Origin: CALARM01 sp964431735
GTDB taxonomy: Bacteria; Vulcanimicrobiota; SpSt-956; JAKJGF01
Direction of reading: 5' to 3'
Assembly (NCBI GenBank): GCA_964431735.1
Contig: CAYSLJ010000081.1
Location: 1-31,864, forward strand
DNA length: 31,864 nt
Under the pieces are notes generated by a model. That model saw nothing but the letters and a program-made list of their open reading frames with translations, did no database searches and was not told where the DNA came from. Shown piece after piece: positions 22,339-31,686 of the stretch (position 1 is the stretch's first letter; every line of letters starts with the position of its first letter). A program made the position numbers and the translations under genes.

Positions 22339-25257
22339 TCAAACTGATTTCTGGTCTTCCAGTTTTTGCTCGTCCAGTACAAGCCTGATCTTTTCGGTAA
22401 TTTCATTTAATGTAAAAGGCTTGAAAACTAACATTTTTATAGATTCTTTTTCTAACTGTTCCCGGGACAGGATTTCATCAAAACCGGTACATATTATAAG
22501 AGGTATGTTATTTCTGATTTTAATAATTTCTCTTGCCAGTTCTATACCTGACAAATGGGGCATAATATAATCTGTTATGACAAGATCATATTTATCAGGT
22601 TGACGGGAAAACAAATTCAGAGCGTTCACACTGCTCGACTCTATTTCAACTATATACCCCAGAGACTCAAACATTTCTTTTCCTACTTTGAGTAAAGATG
22701 CCTCGTCGTCAACAAATAAAATAGTTTCATTACCACGCCGTTTATCCGGCAACAGTCTCTTCTGTCCTTCGTGACTGCTCAAAGCAAGAAGTTGTTGTAT
22801 TAATTCTTTTCCTCTTTTAGTGGCTTTCAGGCTGTGTTCCAATTTACTGCAAATTGTTTCATTCCCTTCCGCATCCTGCATGGCCAGTTCAGTATAGCCT
22901 GCAATAACACCGAGAATATTATTAAAATCATGGGCCACATCTCCTGCCAGTTTTCCTATATCTTCCATCTTTTGAGACTGTCTCAGGCGGTTTTCCAGAT
23001 CTTTTCTTTCAGTAATATCAAAGCCAAGACAGATAAGACCTGTAATGTTTCCTTTCCCATCCCTGAGAGGAACTTTTCTTGTTGTAAGGATTATTTTTTC
23101 ACCATTCTGATTTACCTCTTCTTCCATTTCAACATACGGTTCTTCTCCAAGTAATATAATCTCTTCTACAAGGCGATATTTCTTTTCCCTGTCAGGAGTA
23201 AATAAATCTGCATCAGTCTTACCGGAAAGTTCGGACTTTGTCTTCCCTACCATATGACAGAAAATTTTATTTGCCGTAATATAGGCCAGATTACTATCCT
23301 TGAGGAAGGCAAAGCCCGGTAAACTGTCAAGAAGAGTTTCCAGTTCCCTTGATCTCTTTTCAAGTTCCCGGGACCGTTCCTTTTCGGCTTCTTCGGCACG
23401 ATGTCTTTCTTCGGATTCCAGTAAAAGAGAAATCATATCTGCCAGAGAAACGGCAAATTCCTGTTCCTCTACTGTCCACCGGTGGATTCTGTTAATTTCT
23501 TCTATAGAGAGCATACCTGCAATTTTACCGTTACGAAATACAGGAGTCCCCATCATAGATGTAATATGTTCGGGAATAAAATATGTTTCAACCAATTCGT
23601 CTGCACTGATATCTGTTCGCACATCATCAGATATAATACTTCCGGTAGATTCAAGTTTTTGGAAATAGTCAGGATAATCCTCTTTTTTCAGGCTCAAACC
23701 TGTTTTATGTTTATCTTCGCTTCTGCAGTAAAGATCATTACAGAGAAACTCGGATTTATCTTCATCGTATAACCATATAGCAGTTCTCTCTACATCGAGA
23801 GTTTTTGCAACACGTTCTGTTATCTGTTTTATTCCATGGTCAAGATTGATTTTATCACTTCTTGTAAGCTTAAGAATGGTTTCTCTGAAGTATAATGATC
23901 GCTCTGTCCTTATTCTGAGAGATTCTTCTGCCTGCTGATAAACAAAGGTTCCGCAGAGAAGAATTGAAAAAAGTAATACTATAATTATTCCTGCAAGTCT
24001 GTGACCTGCAATGGCACTTCTCCAGTAAGTAGCATCAAAATCTATGGCAATAGCCACAGATTTCCTGTAATCAGGAGTATTGTAGAGATGAACATAAGCT
24101 GAAATCCATACCCCCCATCGATCATATACAGGGCCTATTACCATAGGAGATTTCTGCCTGTAAAAATCAATCAGCCTGGGATCGCCTTCCTCATAAAGCT
24201 GTCCGGGAGGAGAGTAATCCTCTGAATCCGGAGACTCGGAATCAACAAGAACATAAAGTCTGTTATCCCTGAGTCCCATAAGAGATACGAAACGACATTG
24301 AGGATTGACTGATCGAATTTTTGTTACAAGTTCCTTGATTTCCAGATAGGGCCTGTTGTTAAGATCTGCTTCATTCCAGAAAAATTTCTTCACTTTTTCT
24401 GCATCTATAGTAACTGCAGCAATTTTCGTTTGATCGAGAATATATTTTTTTTCTTTATTTTCCATATAATTACCTATTTCATCAGTAAAAAACCATCCGC
24501 AAATAAGGATAGATGCCAGATATAAGGTTAAACGGTGCTCGGAGAAAATATTTATTTTCTTACTTATTCCGTAAATAAAATAATATCTGAGTTCAATATA
24601 ATGAAACCAGAGAGAAAGCAATATAATAACAGAAAATAAAGAGATAAAAAATTCTGCAGGGATATTTACAAAAGAAAAAAAATTTTCATAATTTATTACG
24701 GAAGAAGGGAAAAAAGATTTCTCTGTAACTACGACACCGTTAATTATCGCTAACAGTGCCATGGAGATAGATGTTATTGCCAGTAAAGATCTGGAGGGAT
24801 AAAATCTTTTTCTATAATTCCACAGAGTTAACGAGCAGAGCAGCATACTTGTTAATTCCAGAATATAATGTACACTGTTGTTTAAACCGGGCAATCCGTA
24901 ATAATATCCTAAAAAAGATAGTATCAGTAAAGGTACAAAAAGATATCTGTTCACAGTCTTACGGTTAAATATAATTATACCGGTTCTCCAGAACTCCAGC
25001 AGGAAAAGACATGATACAATCTCCATTATCAGTCTGATGATAAAGAATATATTATTATCTCCGGCACTGATAACTAACATATCAAGCCATTTACTTGAGC
25101 CGTAAATAAGACCGAACAATCCCAGCCATTTCCATTGAAGGGTATTTTTTTTCTGCTGTCCTGTTAATTTTCCTGTACCGGCTAAAAGAATAAAAGCAAG
25201 ACCCTGAACAAAAAGTATATAATCTATTCTGATATCAATAAATTCTTTGTATGTCAT
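22339..25257 (-). CDS. membrane sensor with GAF, PAS, HisKA and receiver domains but no HATPase domain
   Basis: 972 residues. Order: seven or eight transmembrane helices (about 12-265), an extracytoplasmic sensor (about 275-420, with YSPPGQLYEEGDP), a TM helix (about 425-445), GAF (about 465-610), a coiled stretch, PAS (about 640-755), a HisKA dimerisation helix with His 776 in VAHDFNNILG, and a receiver domain (842-965, phospho-acceptor Asp 896, FVDDE acidic pair). The histidine kinase ATPase domain that should lie between, with N, G1 and G2 boxes, is absent: LLALSSHEGQKR passes straight to LPDKRRGNETILFVDDE within 20 residues. The frame is intact. It cannot phosphorylate itself unless another kinase supplies the ATPase. 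No strong ribosome site at the start. Confidence 0.88.
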   Translation of the reverse strand: MTYKEFIDIRIDYILFVQGLAFILLAGTGKLTGQQKKNTLQWKWLGLFGLIYGSSKWLDMLVISAGDNNIFFIIRLIMEIVSCLFLLEFWRTGIIIFNRKTVNRYLFVPLLILSFLGYYYGLPGLNNSVHYILELTSMLLCSLTLWNYRKRFYPSRSLLAITSISMALLAIINGVVVTEKSFFPSSVINYENFFSFVNIPAEFFISLFSVIILLSLWFHYIELRYYFIYGISKKINIFSEHRLTLYLASILICGWFFTDEIGNYMENKEKKYILDQTKIAAVTIDAEKVKKFFWNEADLNNRPYLEIKELVTKIRSVNPQCRFVSLMGLRDNRLYVLVDSESPDSEDYSPPGQLYEEGDPRLIDFYRQKSPMVIGPVYDRWGVWISAYVHLYNTPDYRKSVAIAIDFDATYWRSAIAGHRLAGIIIVLLFSILLCGTFVYQQAEESLRIRTERSLYFRETILKLTRSDKINLDHGIKQITERVAKTLDVERTAIWLYDEDKSEFLCNDLYCRSEDKHKTGLSLKKEDYPDYFQKLESTGSIISDDVRTDISADELVETYFIPEHITSMMGTPVFRNGKIAGMLSIEEINRIHRWTVEEQEFAVSLADMISLLLESEERHRAEEAEKERSRELEKRSRELETLLDSLPGFAFLKDSNLAYITANKIFCHMVGKTKSELSGKTDADLFTPDREKKYRLVEEIILLGEEPYVEMEEEVNQNGEKIILTTRKVPLRDGKGNITGLICLGFDITERKDLENRLRQSQKMEDIGKLAGDVAHDFNNILGVIAGYTELAMQDAEGNETICSKLEHSLKATKRGKELIQQLLALSSHEGQKRLLPDKRRGNETILFVDDEASLLKVGKEMFESLGYIVEIESSSVNALNLFSRQPDKYDLVITDYIMPHLSGIELAREIIKIRNNIPLIICTGFDEILSREQLEKESIKMLVFKPFTLNEITEKIRLVLDEQKLEDQKSV

Positions 25258-25326
25258 ACTTATTTAATCGGCAGAAATGGTGCCTAAATTTACTATTCTG
25301 TATTTTTTTTATTTGAATTATAATAC

Positions 25327-27024
25327 TTAAACAGGCGGAGGTCCTCCGTGGTGTCTTTCTTCTTCTTCAGCAGGTGTGGCTTTAAGTTCTGGAAGTTTTA
25401 TCTTTTCTCCTCTTTTTACACCTGAAATTATCTCTGTTTGAATATTATTACTGATACCGACTTTTACTTCTCTGTTTTCAAGTCTGTTATCACCTGTTAT
25501 TACAGTAACATAATGTTCGCCGTTTACGATACTGATAGCTTCAACAGGTAGAAGGAATATATCAGATTTATTTGCTATATGGATATCCACATCAACTGAC
25601 ATGCCGGGAAAAATCAATTGATAGGCACTTTTTCCTGAAGGTAATTTATCTGGAGGGATTCTGTCAAGTAATATCTTTATTTTCACTTCAAAGGTCGGTA
25701 CATTCTGTACTTTTTCCGCCACAGGAGCAATATAGGTTATAACACCGGGGATCTCAAGTTCCGAATAAGCAGCAGCTATAACCGTTACAGGCAGATACGG
25801 CTCAAGGTGCCCTATATCGGCTTCATCTATACTGGCTGTTGCATATAAACTGTTAAAATCGGCAATATTCATCAGAGTCGTTCCTGCTACACTTGACATG
25901 GTCTGAGAAGCTACAACATCACCGACCTCTACTGCTCTGTTCGTAATTACGCCATCAATAGGAGATAAAATTTTGGTTTTAGAAAGTTTATTCAAATATT
26001 CGTTTTTCACTGCTTCTGCCTTGATAAGCTGTGCTTCTTTACTTAAAACACCCTGTCTGTCTGCCATAGTTCCGCCGGCCTGGGCAATTGCATTTTTCAA
26101 ATCAAGCTTTGCCTGAAGGAGAGATTTCAGTGCAGTTTCAACAGTTCTTGCTTTCTCTGAAATATTCTGTTCACCGAGAGCTATCTGGGTCTGTAAAGAT
26201 TTTTCAGCTTCTTCGACCTGTGCTCTGTTAATATTAATCGTCTCAATCCTTGTTCCCTGAAGAGCCATATTATACTCTTCTCTGGCAGAATTATATTGAG
26301 ATTTTGCTATAAGAAATATTTTTTCCGAATCATCAAGGTCCTGCTTTGCAACAAAATCACTTTTATAAAGCTGCTTCTGCCTTTCATATTCCACTTCTGC
26401 ATTTTTCATGGTAATTTCTGCCTGATTTACCTGTTCCATTTTCTGCACAATTTCCTCTTTTCTTGAACCGGCCATAGCTTCTTCAAGCTGAAGTTTTGCA
26501 ACCTCAAGATTTCCCCTGCACTGTTCTACCTGAAATTGAGTAACTCTTTTCTGCTCTGATAGCATATCCTGTGCCTGTTTATATGATAGTTCTGCTTTAG
26601 CAATGGCTTCTCTCTTTATTGCAACAGACACATTATTGACATTTTCCTGAACATCTGCCGAAATCTTCGATTGATTGACAGCAGCAATCGATCCTTTGTA
26701 ATCTGCTTCAGACTGTTTATATTGCTGCATTAATTCAGTGTCATCTATAATCGCTATTACAGAACCTTTTTTTACTTTATCCCCTTCTTCAAAAGGCAGA
26801 CTTATTACCTTACCGCCCACTTCCGATTTTATATCTATTTCGGTTTTACTGTTAACAAGGCCTGTAGATATTATAGATACATCAAGGTTGCCTTTTTTCA
26901 CTTCAGTCATTCTGTAATTTTTTTCATTTACATTCTGTGCCTGAATGTATTTATAAAATGAAAAGATAATCGATAAGATAATCATAATTATTATAGCATA
27001 CGTCAAAATCTTATTTTTTTTCAT
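25327..27024 (-). CDS. MacA/HlyD-type periplasmic adaptor (membrane fusion protein)
   Basis: 565 residues from ATG 27024, with GAGGTGAGCAAT just before it; an upstream start at 27051 would overlap the permease gene. An N-terminal membrane anchor (about 5-25) is followed by a split lipoyl/barrel-sandwich domain (KSEVGGKVISLPFEEGDKVK and KILSPIDGVITNRAVEVGDV) around a very long alpha-hairpin of about 250 residues, then a beta-barrel and membrane-proximal domain. The tail EEEERHHGGPPPV is His/Pro-rich. It links the inner-membrane MacB-like pump to an outer-membrane channel. The gap to the permease gene is 19 bp, so they form one operon. The hairpin is longer than in MacA, so the partner channel or substrate may differ. 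Overall length is also greater than the usual 370-400. Confidence 0.9.
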   Translation of the reverse strand: MKKNKILTYAIIIMIILSIIFSFYKYIQAQNVNEKNYRMTEVKKGNLDVSIISTGLVNSKTEIDIKSEVGGKVISLPFEEGDKVKKGSVIAIIDDTELMQQYKQSEADYKGSIAAVNQSKISADVQENVNNVSVAIKREAIAKAELSYKQAQDMLSEQKRVTQFQVEQCRGNLEVAKLQLEEAMAGSRKEEIVQKMEQVNQAEITMKNAEVEYERQKQLYKSDFVAKQDLDDSEKIFLIAKSQYNSAREEYNMALQGTRIETININRAQVEEAEKSLQTQIALGEQNISEKARTVETALKSLLQAKLDLKNAIAQAGGTMADRQGVLSKEAQLIKAEAVKNEYLNKLSKTKILSPIDGVITNRAVEVGDVVASQTMSSVAGTTLMNIADFNSLYATASIDEADIGHLEPYLPVTVIAAAYSELEIPGVITYIAPVAEKVQNVPTFEVKIKILLDRIPPDKLPSGKSAYQLIFPGMSVDVDIHIANKSDIFLLPVEAISIVNGEHYVTVITGDNRLENREVKVGISNNIQTEIISGVKRGEKIKLPELKATPAEEEERHHGGPPPV

Positions 27025-27043
27025 ATTGCTCACCTCATAATCT

Positions 27044-29050
27044 TCATTCATATCTCAAAGCCTCTATGGGATCCAGAGAAGCAGCCTTTCTTGCAGGATA
27101 AATTCCGAAGAAAACTCCTATCATTGCAGAAAAACTGAAAGAAATAAATATGGCCTGCAGGGAAACAATGGTCTTACTCATAACACCGAGATTACTGTAA
27201 GATGCTATTAAAGTATAACATCCTGCCATAAGCATGCCCAGACCTATTCCTATAATACCGCCTGTTATACCGAGGACCAGGGATTCTATAAGGAACTGTA
27301 CTAAAATATCACGTCTTTTTGCACCTATAGCTTTCCGCAATCCTATTTCCCTTGTTCGTTCTGTAACTGAAACAAGCATTATATTCATAATACCTATACC
27401 TCCTACGATAAGGGAAATAAAGGCTATTCCGCCTAACATGTAAGTAAAAAGAGTAAGAGTTGTAGAAATCGTATTCAGCATTTCTTCCTGACTGTCAATA
27501 TTAAAATTACTGGAATTATTCTTATGTAAAGGGAGAATAACTTTTTTAATTTCATCAATTGCATAATCTATGGTTTCAGAATTTTTCCCCTGAATATATA
27601 TGGTTTCGATATATTTATCATCAAAAAATCTGGCCTTCATAGTAGTTAAAGGTATAAGTATCTGTTTATCAGGATCCTGTCCGAAGGATTTTCCTTTTTT
27701 TTCCAGGATTCCTATTACCATAAGTCTTGAACCGGAACCTTCGGAAGAGAAGGTTAATTTTACAGTCTTTCCTATAATATCTTTTGAATTATTAAATAAT
27801 TTTTCCACCACTTTCGAACCTATTACACAGACAGGTGCTCTGCGGATCATTTCTGATGTTGTAAAAAATCGTCCTTCCTGAAGAGTAAGATTCTTTACGC
27901 TGTAATAATCGGGAGTTGTTCCTATAAGAGTAGTAGAGAGATTACTGGCAAGATACCTGGCACTGACATTATGAGATGTCTGGGGAGCAATACCTGTAAT
28001 ATAGGAAAATCTGTAGTTTTTCAGTGCATCTGCATCTCTGAAAGTAATCTTCCTGGCCTCCGAATCTGTCTCGTTTCCAATAACACTTCTTGGGTCTCCT
28101 CCTCTTAAATATATAAGATTTGTTCCCATGGAACTGAACTCCTGTGTCACACTGTATTTTGTGCCTTCACCTATGGATGTCATAACTATTACTGCAGCGA
28201 CACCTATTATAATACCCAGCATAGTAAGAAGAGAACGTAATTTGTTTACTTTCAGAGCATTCCATGCTATTTTGAAACTTTTAAATATATTCATGCTACC
28301 TGCATTAGTAAGAGCAGAGGTTACAGGATGCTCAACTGTACCATTGTTAATTATAATCCTTTCGCTGTCTTTCAAATGTTCATCTGAAATTATTTTTCCG
28401 TCCTGTAATTTTACAACTCTCGTACCATACAGTGCCATATCACTGTTATGAGTTATTAATACGATAGTTCTTCCCTGTCGGTGAAGTTCCTGAAAGAGAG
28501 CCATTATTTCGCTCCCTGATTTTGTATCAAGATTGCCCGTAGGTTCATCTGCCAGAATTATAGGAGGATTATTTACAAGGGATCTTGCTATAGCCACTCT
28601 CTGCATCTGTCCTCCTGACAGTTCATTCGGATTATGGTGTATACGTTCTGCCAGACCGACAACTTTTAGAGACTTTTTTGAAATTTTTTGTCTATCAGAT
28701 GCATTAATGCCTGAATAAATCATAGGAAGTTCTACATTTTCCTGTGCAGATATGCCGGGAAGTAGATGGAATTTCTGAAAGATAAAACCTATCTTTCTGT
28801 TTCTTATTCTGGCAAGTTCGTCATCATTCAGACGGGAAACTTCCATTCCGTCTAATTTATACGTACCACCTGTAGGCCTGTCAAGACAGCCTATTATATT
28901 CATCATAGTAGACTTTCCGCTTCCGGAAGCTCCCATAATAATAAGGAATTCTCCTTTTTCTACAAATAAATTAATATCTGAACAGGCATGAACATCTACA
29001 CCGCCCATTCTGTAAGTTTTATAAATATGTGAGAGTTCTATAATAGACAT
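27044..29050 (-). CDS. MacB-like ABC transporter (ATPase-permease fusion)
   Basis: 668 residues from ATG 29050 (AAGGTG eight bases upstream), matching MSIIELSHIYKTY starts of the family. ATPase domain: Walker A GASGSGKST (40-48), signature LSGGQ, Walker B ILADEPTGNLD, and a His switch in LITHNSD. The first TM helix is about 270-290 (LLTMLGIIIGVAAVIVMTSI), then a MacB_PCD extracytoplasmic domain, then three TM helices in an FtsX fold ending LDPIEALRYE. Such pumps push peptides, lipoproteins or antibiotics out from the periplasm through the adaptor, by mechanotransmission. It is co-transcribed with the adaptor and divergent from the two-component genes that probably control it. Confidence 0.93.
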   Translation of the reverse strand: MSIIELSHIYKTYRMGGVDVHACSDINLFVEKGEFLIIMGASGSGKSTMMNIIGCLDRPTGGTYKLDGMEVSRLNDDELARIRNRKIGFIFQKFHLLPGISAQENVELPMIYSGINASDRQKISKKSLKVVGLAERIHHNPNELSGGQMQRVAIARSLVNNPPIILADEPTGNLDTKSGSEIMALFQELHRQGRTIVLITHNSDMALYGTRVVKLQDGKIISDEHLKDSERIIINNGTVEHPVTSALTNAGSMNIFKSFKIAWNALKVNKLRSLLTMLGIIIGVAAVIVMTSIGEGTKYSVTQEFSSMGTNLIYLRGGDPRSVIGNETDSEARKITFRDADALKNYRFSYITGIAPQTSHNVSARYLASNLSTTLIGTTPDYYSVKNLTLQEGRFFTTSEMIRRAPVCVIGSKVVEKLFNNSKDIIGKTVKLTFSSEGSGSRLMVIGILEKKGKSFGQDPDKQILIPLTTMKARFFDDKYIETIYIQGKNSETIDYAIDEIKKVILPLHKNNSSNFNIDSQEEMLNTISTTLTLFTYMLGGIAFISLIVGGIGIMNIMLVSVTERTREIGLRKAIGAKRRDILVQFLIESLVLGITGGIIGIGLGMLMAGCYTLIASYSNLGVMSKTIVSLQAIFISFSFSAMIGVFFGIYPARKAASLDPIEALRYE

Positions 29051-29124
29051 ATTGCACACACCTTTATAAAAAAGATAACCGATAATATAGCGAGTAGTAA
29101 ATGATATTCCATTTTTTCACTGTT

Positions 29125-29145
29125 CACTATAATTATAGTATCCAT
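29125..29145 (-). promoter_or_regulatory. candidate promoter of the MacB/MacA-like operon
   Basis: The minus strand reads TATAATTATAGTGAACAGTGAA, the same sequence as found in front of the regulator gene on the other strand. TATAAT is at 29137-29132. A CTGACA 15 bp upstream (29158-29153) is a possible but short-spaced -35. Confidence 0.4.
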
Positions 29146-29200
29146 AACATATTGTCAGGGATATTTTAAATGATTTTTCTTACAGAAGTTTTTTGAAAAT

Positions 29201-29215
29201 GTAAAAAAATGTAAC
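29201..29215 (+). promoter_or_regulatory. CpxR-like box 1 (GTAAA direct repeat)
   Basis: GTAAA at 29201 and GTAAC at 29211, one helical turn apart, matching the known CpxR box GTAAA-N5-GTAAA in layout. It lies on the transporter side of the divergent region. Confidence 0.5.
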
Positions 29216-29260
29216 AAAGTATAATATTACCTGTTGAAATAGTACGGGAGATAATGAAAA

Positions 29261-29275
29261 CGTTATATTATAACG
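29261..29275. promoter_or_regulatory. 15-bp palindrome in the divergent region
   Basis: CGTTATA and TATAACG around one base, midway between the two GTAAA boxes. A dimeric repressor could bind here, or it could be a chance A+T-rich palindrome. Confidence 0.35.
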
Positions 29276-29300
29276 GTAAGACAATCAAATTATAAAAGTT

Positions 29301-29325
29301 GTAAAACTTTGTAAGAAATTGTAAA
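29301..29325 (+). promoter_or_regulatory. CpxR-like box 2 (three GTAAA-type repeats)
   Basis: GTAAA at 29301, GTAAG at 29311 and GTAAA at 29321: three direct repeats at exact 10-bp spacing. They lie about 30-54 bp upstream of a TATAAT at 29355-29360, the placement expected for activation by an OmpR-family regulator of its own operon. Confidence 0.6.
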
Positions 29326-29354
29326 ATAAACTGTTTTTTTATTTAATCAGAGGT

Positions 29355-29381
29355 TATAATTATAGTGAAAAGTGAATGGAG
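29355..29381 (+). promoter_or_regulatory. candidate promoter of the two-component operon
   Basis: TATAAT (29355-29360) within TTATAATTATAGTGAAAAGTGAA, mirrored on the other strand at 29125-29145. The -35 position is a poor T-run, which fits a promoter that depends on an activator. Confidence 0.45.
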
Positions 29382-29424
29382 ACATAACTGATAAACGGTC
29401 ACTGGCATAAAAAGGGGGATTATT

Positions 29425-30114
29425 ATGTTAAAGGTAATACTCATAGATGATGATAAGGAACTCCTTGAACTTCTCGAAGAATATCTGACAAATAATGACA
29501 TGGAAGTCTATAAAGCAAACTGCGGAGAAAAAGCCCTTGAAATGATCAAAGAAGACAGATTTGACATAGCAATACTGGATGTAATGATGCCAAACATGAA
29601 CGGTCTTGAAGTGTTAAAAAGAATAAATAATGAATACAATTATCTTCCTGTAATTATGTTAACAGCAAAAGGCGATGAAGTAGACAGGATTCTCGGCCTG
29701 GAAATGGGGGCCGATGACTATATTCCGAAACCTTTCAATCCCAGAGAATTACTGGCAAGAATTAAAGCTGTCATAAGAAGAAAGGAAAAGGTGGACACAG
29801 CACATGTAACAGAAGAAATAAATGGAGAAACGGTAAAACTGGATCTGAAAAAGAGACAGGCTACTGTCAGAGGAGAGTTACTGGAACTGACTTCCCTGGA
29901 GTTTGACATATTAAACATTTTTATTAAAAATAAAGGTATTGTATTATCAAGGGAAAAAATTATGGATCTTTCAAGAGGACAGGCTTTTACTGCCTTTGAT
30001 CGCTCCATAGACGCCAATATAAGTCGTTTGCGTCAGAAAATAGAAAAAGATCCTAAAAAACCTGAGCTCATAAAAACCATATGGGGAATAGGTTATGTTT
30101 TTGCAGGAGAGTAA
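29425..30114 (+). CDS. OmpR/CpxR-family response regulator
   Basis: 229 residues; the ATG follows AGGGGG. The receiver domain has acidic pair DDD (8-10), phospho-acceptor Asp 52 in AILDVMMP, Thr in MLTAK and Lys in YIPKPF. The C-terminal winged helix (about 130-227) has LTSLEFDILNIFIKNKG, RSIDANISRLRQKIE and the final TIWGIGYVFAGE. It binds direct-repeat DNA as a dimer. GTAAA repeats upstream, the sensor gene two bases downstream and a divergent MacAB-like pump resemble envelope-stress circuits of the Cpx type. The exact orthology is not provable here. Confidence 0.93.
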   Translation: MLKVILIDDDKELLELLEEYLTNNDMEVYKANCGEKALEMIKEDRFDIAILDVMMPNMNGLEVLKRINNEYNYLPVIMLTAKGDEVDRILGLEMGADDYIPKPFNPRELLARIKAVIRRKEKVDTAHVTEEINGETVKLDLKKRQATVRGELLELTSLEFDILNIFIKNKGIVLSREKIMDLSRGQAFTAFDRSIDANISRLRQKIEKDPKKPELIKTIWGIGYVFAGE

Positions 30115-30116
30115 AC

Positions 30117-31469
30117 TTGATTAAATTATCAAAATTATATCTCCAGATATATATTTATTTCCTGGCTGTTGTAGTTATAATAAATGTACTGATTCCTATG
30201 ATGCTGTTTCGTCCCATGAATAAACCTCCTCATGTAGAGATGACCCGGCATGTTATATATATTATAGAATATATAAGAAACTATAACACATCTGAAAACA
30301 ACCTTCCGTCACTGTTACGAAGTCTTTCTGAAAAAACAAATTGTGACATATCACTCTATGATAAAAATGGGAAAATTATAATTACTACAGAGAAATATAA
30401 AAAAGACCTTGATGAAAATATAATAAAAAAACTCAATAATAATCAGGATTATACAATAGACGAATTTGATGAAGGTCCCGGCAAAGGGCCTTTTATATTA
30501 TTTTCTGAACATAAAGATTTATACTACAGTTATATAGGAATTTTTCACAGGCACCGCCCCATATCTCAAACAAGATTTCTCTTTATTTTATTATTCTGCA
30601 GTATATTACTCTCTATACTGGTCTATCCTCTGGTACGATATCTGACAAAACCACTGGAGGAAATAACAGAAAAAGCTCTTAAATTTTCTATGGGAGACTT
30701 TACCGGTATAGAAAACAATATTACTCCTAAAGGTAATGATGAAATTGCAACACTGACAGGAGCTTTCTATCATATGGCAAATGAACTTGCCGCCATTATT
30801 GAAGGGAAAAAAGAATTGATTTCAGATATATCCCACGAACTGGGATCACCTCTGAGCAGAATGAGACTGGCAGTACAGCTTATTGAAGATAAAGTGAATG
30901 AAAATCAGATACCGTCAATTAAAAATGTAGAGAAACTTACGAAAAATATAGAAGAAATGTCAAAACTGGTAAAGGAATTACTGGATTTCTCCAGGATGGA
31001 TAAAGGATATAATTTAAAGATAGAAGCAGTTAATCTGGAAGAACTGATTACAGGGGTAATACAAAAATTTCAACTATTCATTGAAAAAAAGGATATAAAA
31101 ATAAACATTGAAAATAAAAATAATATGAGTCACGTCTTTATAGACAGAAATAGAATAAGCAGAGTTATTGAAAATTTACTTAACAATGCTATTGATTATT
31201 CCCCCGTATCAGGTAAAATTGACATTATTCTGGTAAAAAATAACGGTCATTTTTCAGTTTCCATAAAAGATGAGGGGCCCGGTATATCGGAAGACAATAA
31301 AGAAAAAATCTTCGAACCATTTTTCAGAGAAGACAGTTCAAGAACAAGAGAAACAGGAGGCACCGGGCTCGGACTTGCTATAGTAGAAAAAATAATAACA
31401 CTCCATGGAGGTAAAATAATGGTGGAAAATCCCGGACATAAGGGAGCATTAATAACCTTTACTATTTAA
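30117..31469 (+). CDS. membrane sensor histidine kinase, partner of the response regulator
   Basis: 450 residues from TTG 30117, chosen because AGGAGAG lies five to six bases upstream and just overlaps the regulator's end; an ATG at 30081 inside the regulator gene has no ribosome site. TM1 (about 9-29), extracytoplasmic sensor (about 30-150), TM2 (about 155-178), HAMP (about 178-230), HisKA with His 240 in SDISHELGSPLSRM, and an ATPase domain with N box NNAIDYS, G1 DEGPGIS and G2 GGTGLGLAI. All catalytic parts are present. The layout is CpxA/BaeS-like. The 3' end overlaps a convergent small gene by 21 bases. Confidence 0.93.
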   Translation: MIKLSKLYLQIYIYFLAVVVIINVLIPMMLFRPMNKPPHVEMTRHVIYIIEYIRNYNTSENNLPSLLRSLSEKTNCDISLYDKNGKIIITTEKYKKDLDENIIKKLNNNQDYTIDEFDEGPGKGPFILFSEHKDLYYSYIGIFHRHRPISQTRFLFILLFCSILLSILVYPLVRYLTKPLEEITEKALKFSMGDFTGIENNITPKGNDEIATLTGAFYHMANELAAIIEGKKELISDISHELGSPLSRMRLAVQLIEDKVNENQIPSIKNVEKLTKNIEEMSKLVKELLDFSRMDKGYNLKIEAVNLEELITGVIQKFQLFIEKKDIKINIENKNNMSHVFIDRNRISRVIENLLNNAIDYSPVSGKIDIILVKNNGHFSVSIKDEGPGISEDNKEKIFEPFFREDSSRTRETGGTGLGLAIVEKIITLHGGKIMVENPGHKGALITFTI

Positions 31470-31670
31470 CAGAGAGCTATCCTTGCTATGAATAGTGTTC
31501 ATTATTTTTACTCGTTCCATATCACATCTGATTAATTTTCTGAGAGCATATAGTTTTGTCAGACTCTTATTCCACCGTTCTTCTTCCCCTATAATCTCCT
31601 TTAATAATTCTATTATATGAATAAATCTCTCCACCAGTATAAGAGATGATGAATCATGTTTCTCTTTCAT
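31449..31670 (-). CDS. small hypothetical protein
   Basis: 73 residues; the ATG at 31670 has GAGGTGACTT immediately upstream, a strong ribosome site. The protein is helical and charged (VERFIHIIELLKEIIGEEER, LTKLYALRKLIRCDMERVK), with no signal peptide or TM helix; a small helical regulator or adaptor is possible. It begins 16 bases after the stop of the next gene upstream, so it is probably in its operon. No family recognised. Confidence 0.6.
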   Translation of the reverse strand: MKEKHDSSSLILVERFIHIIELLKEIIGEEERWNKSLTKLYALRKLIRCDMERVKIMNTIHSKDSSLLNSKGY

Positions 31671-31686
31671 AAGTCACCTCGCTCTA

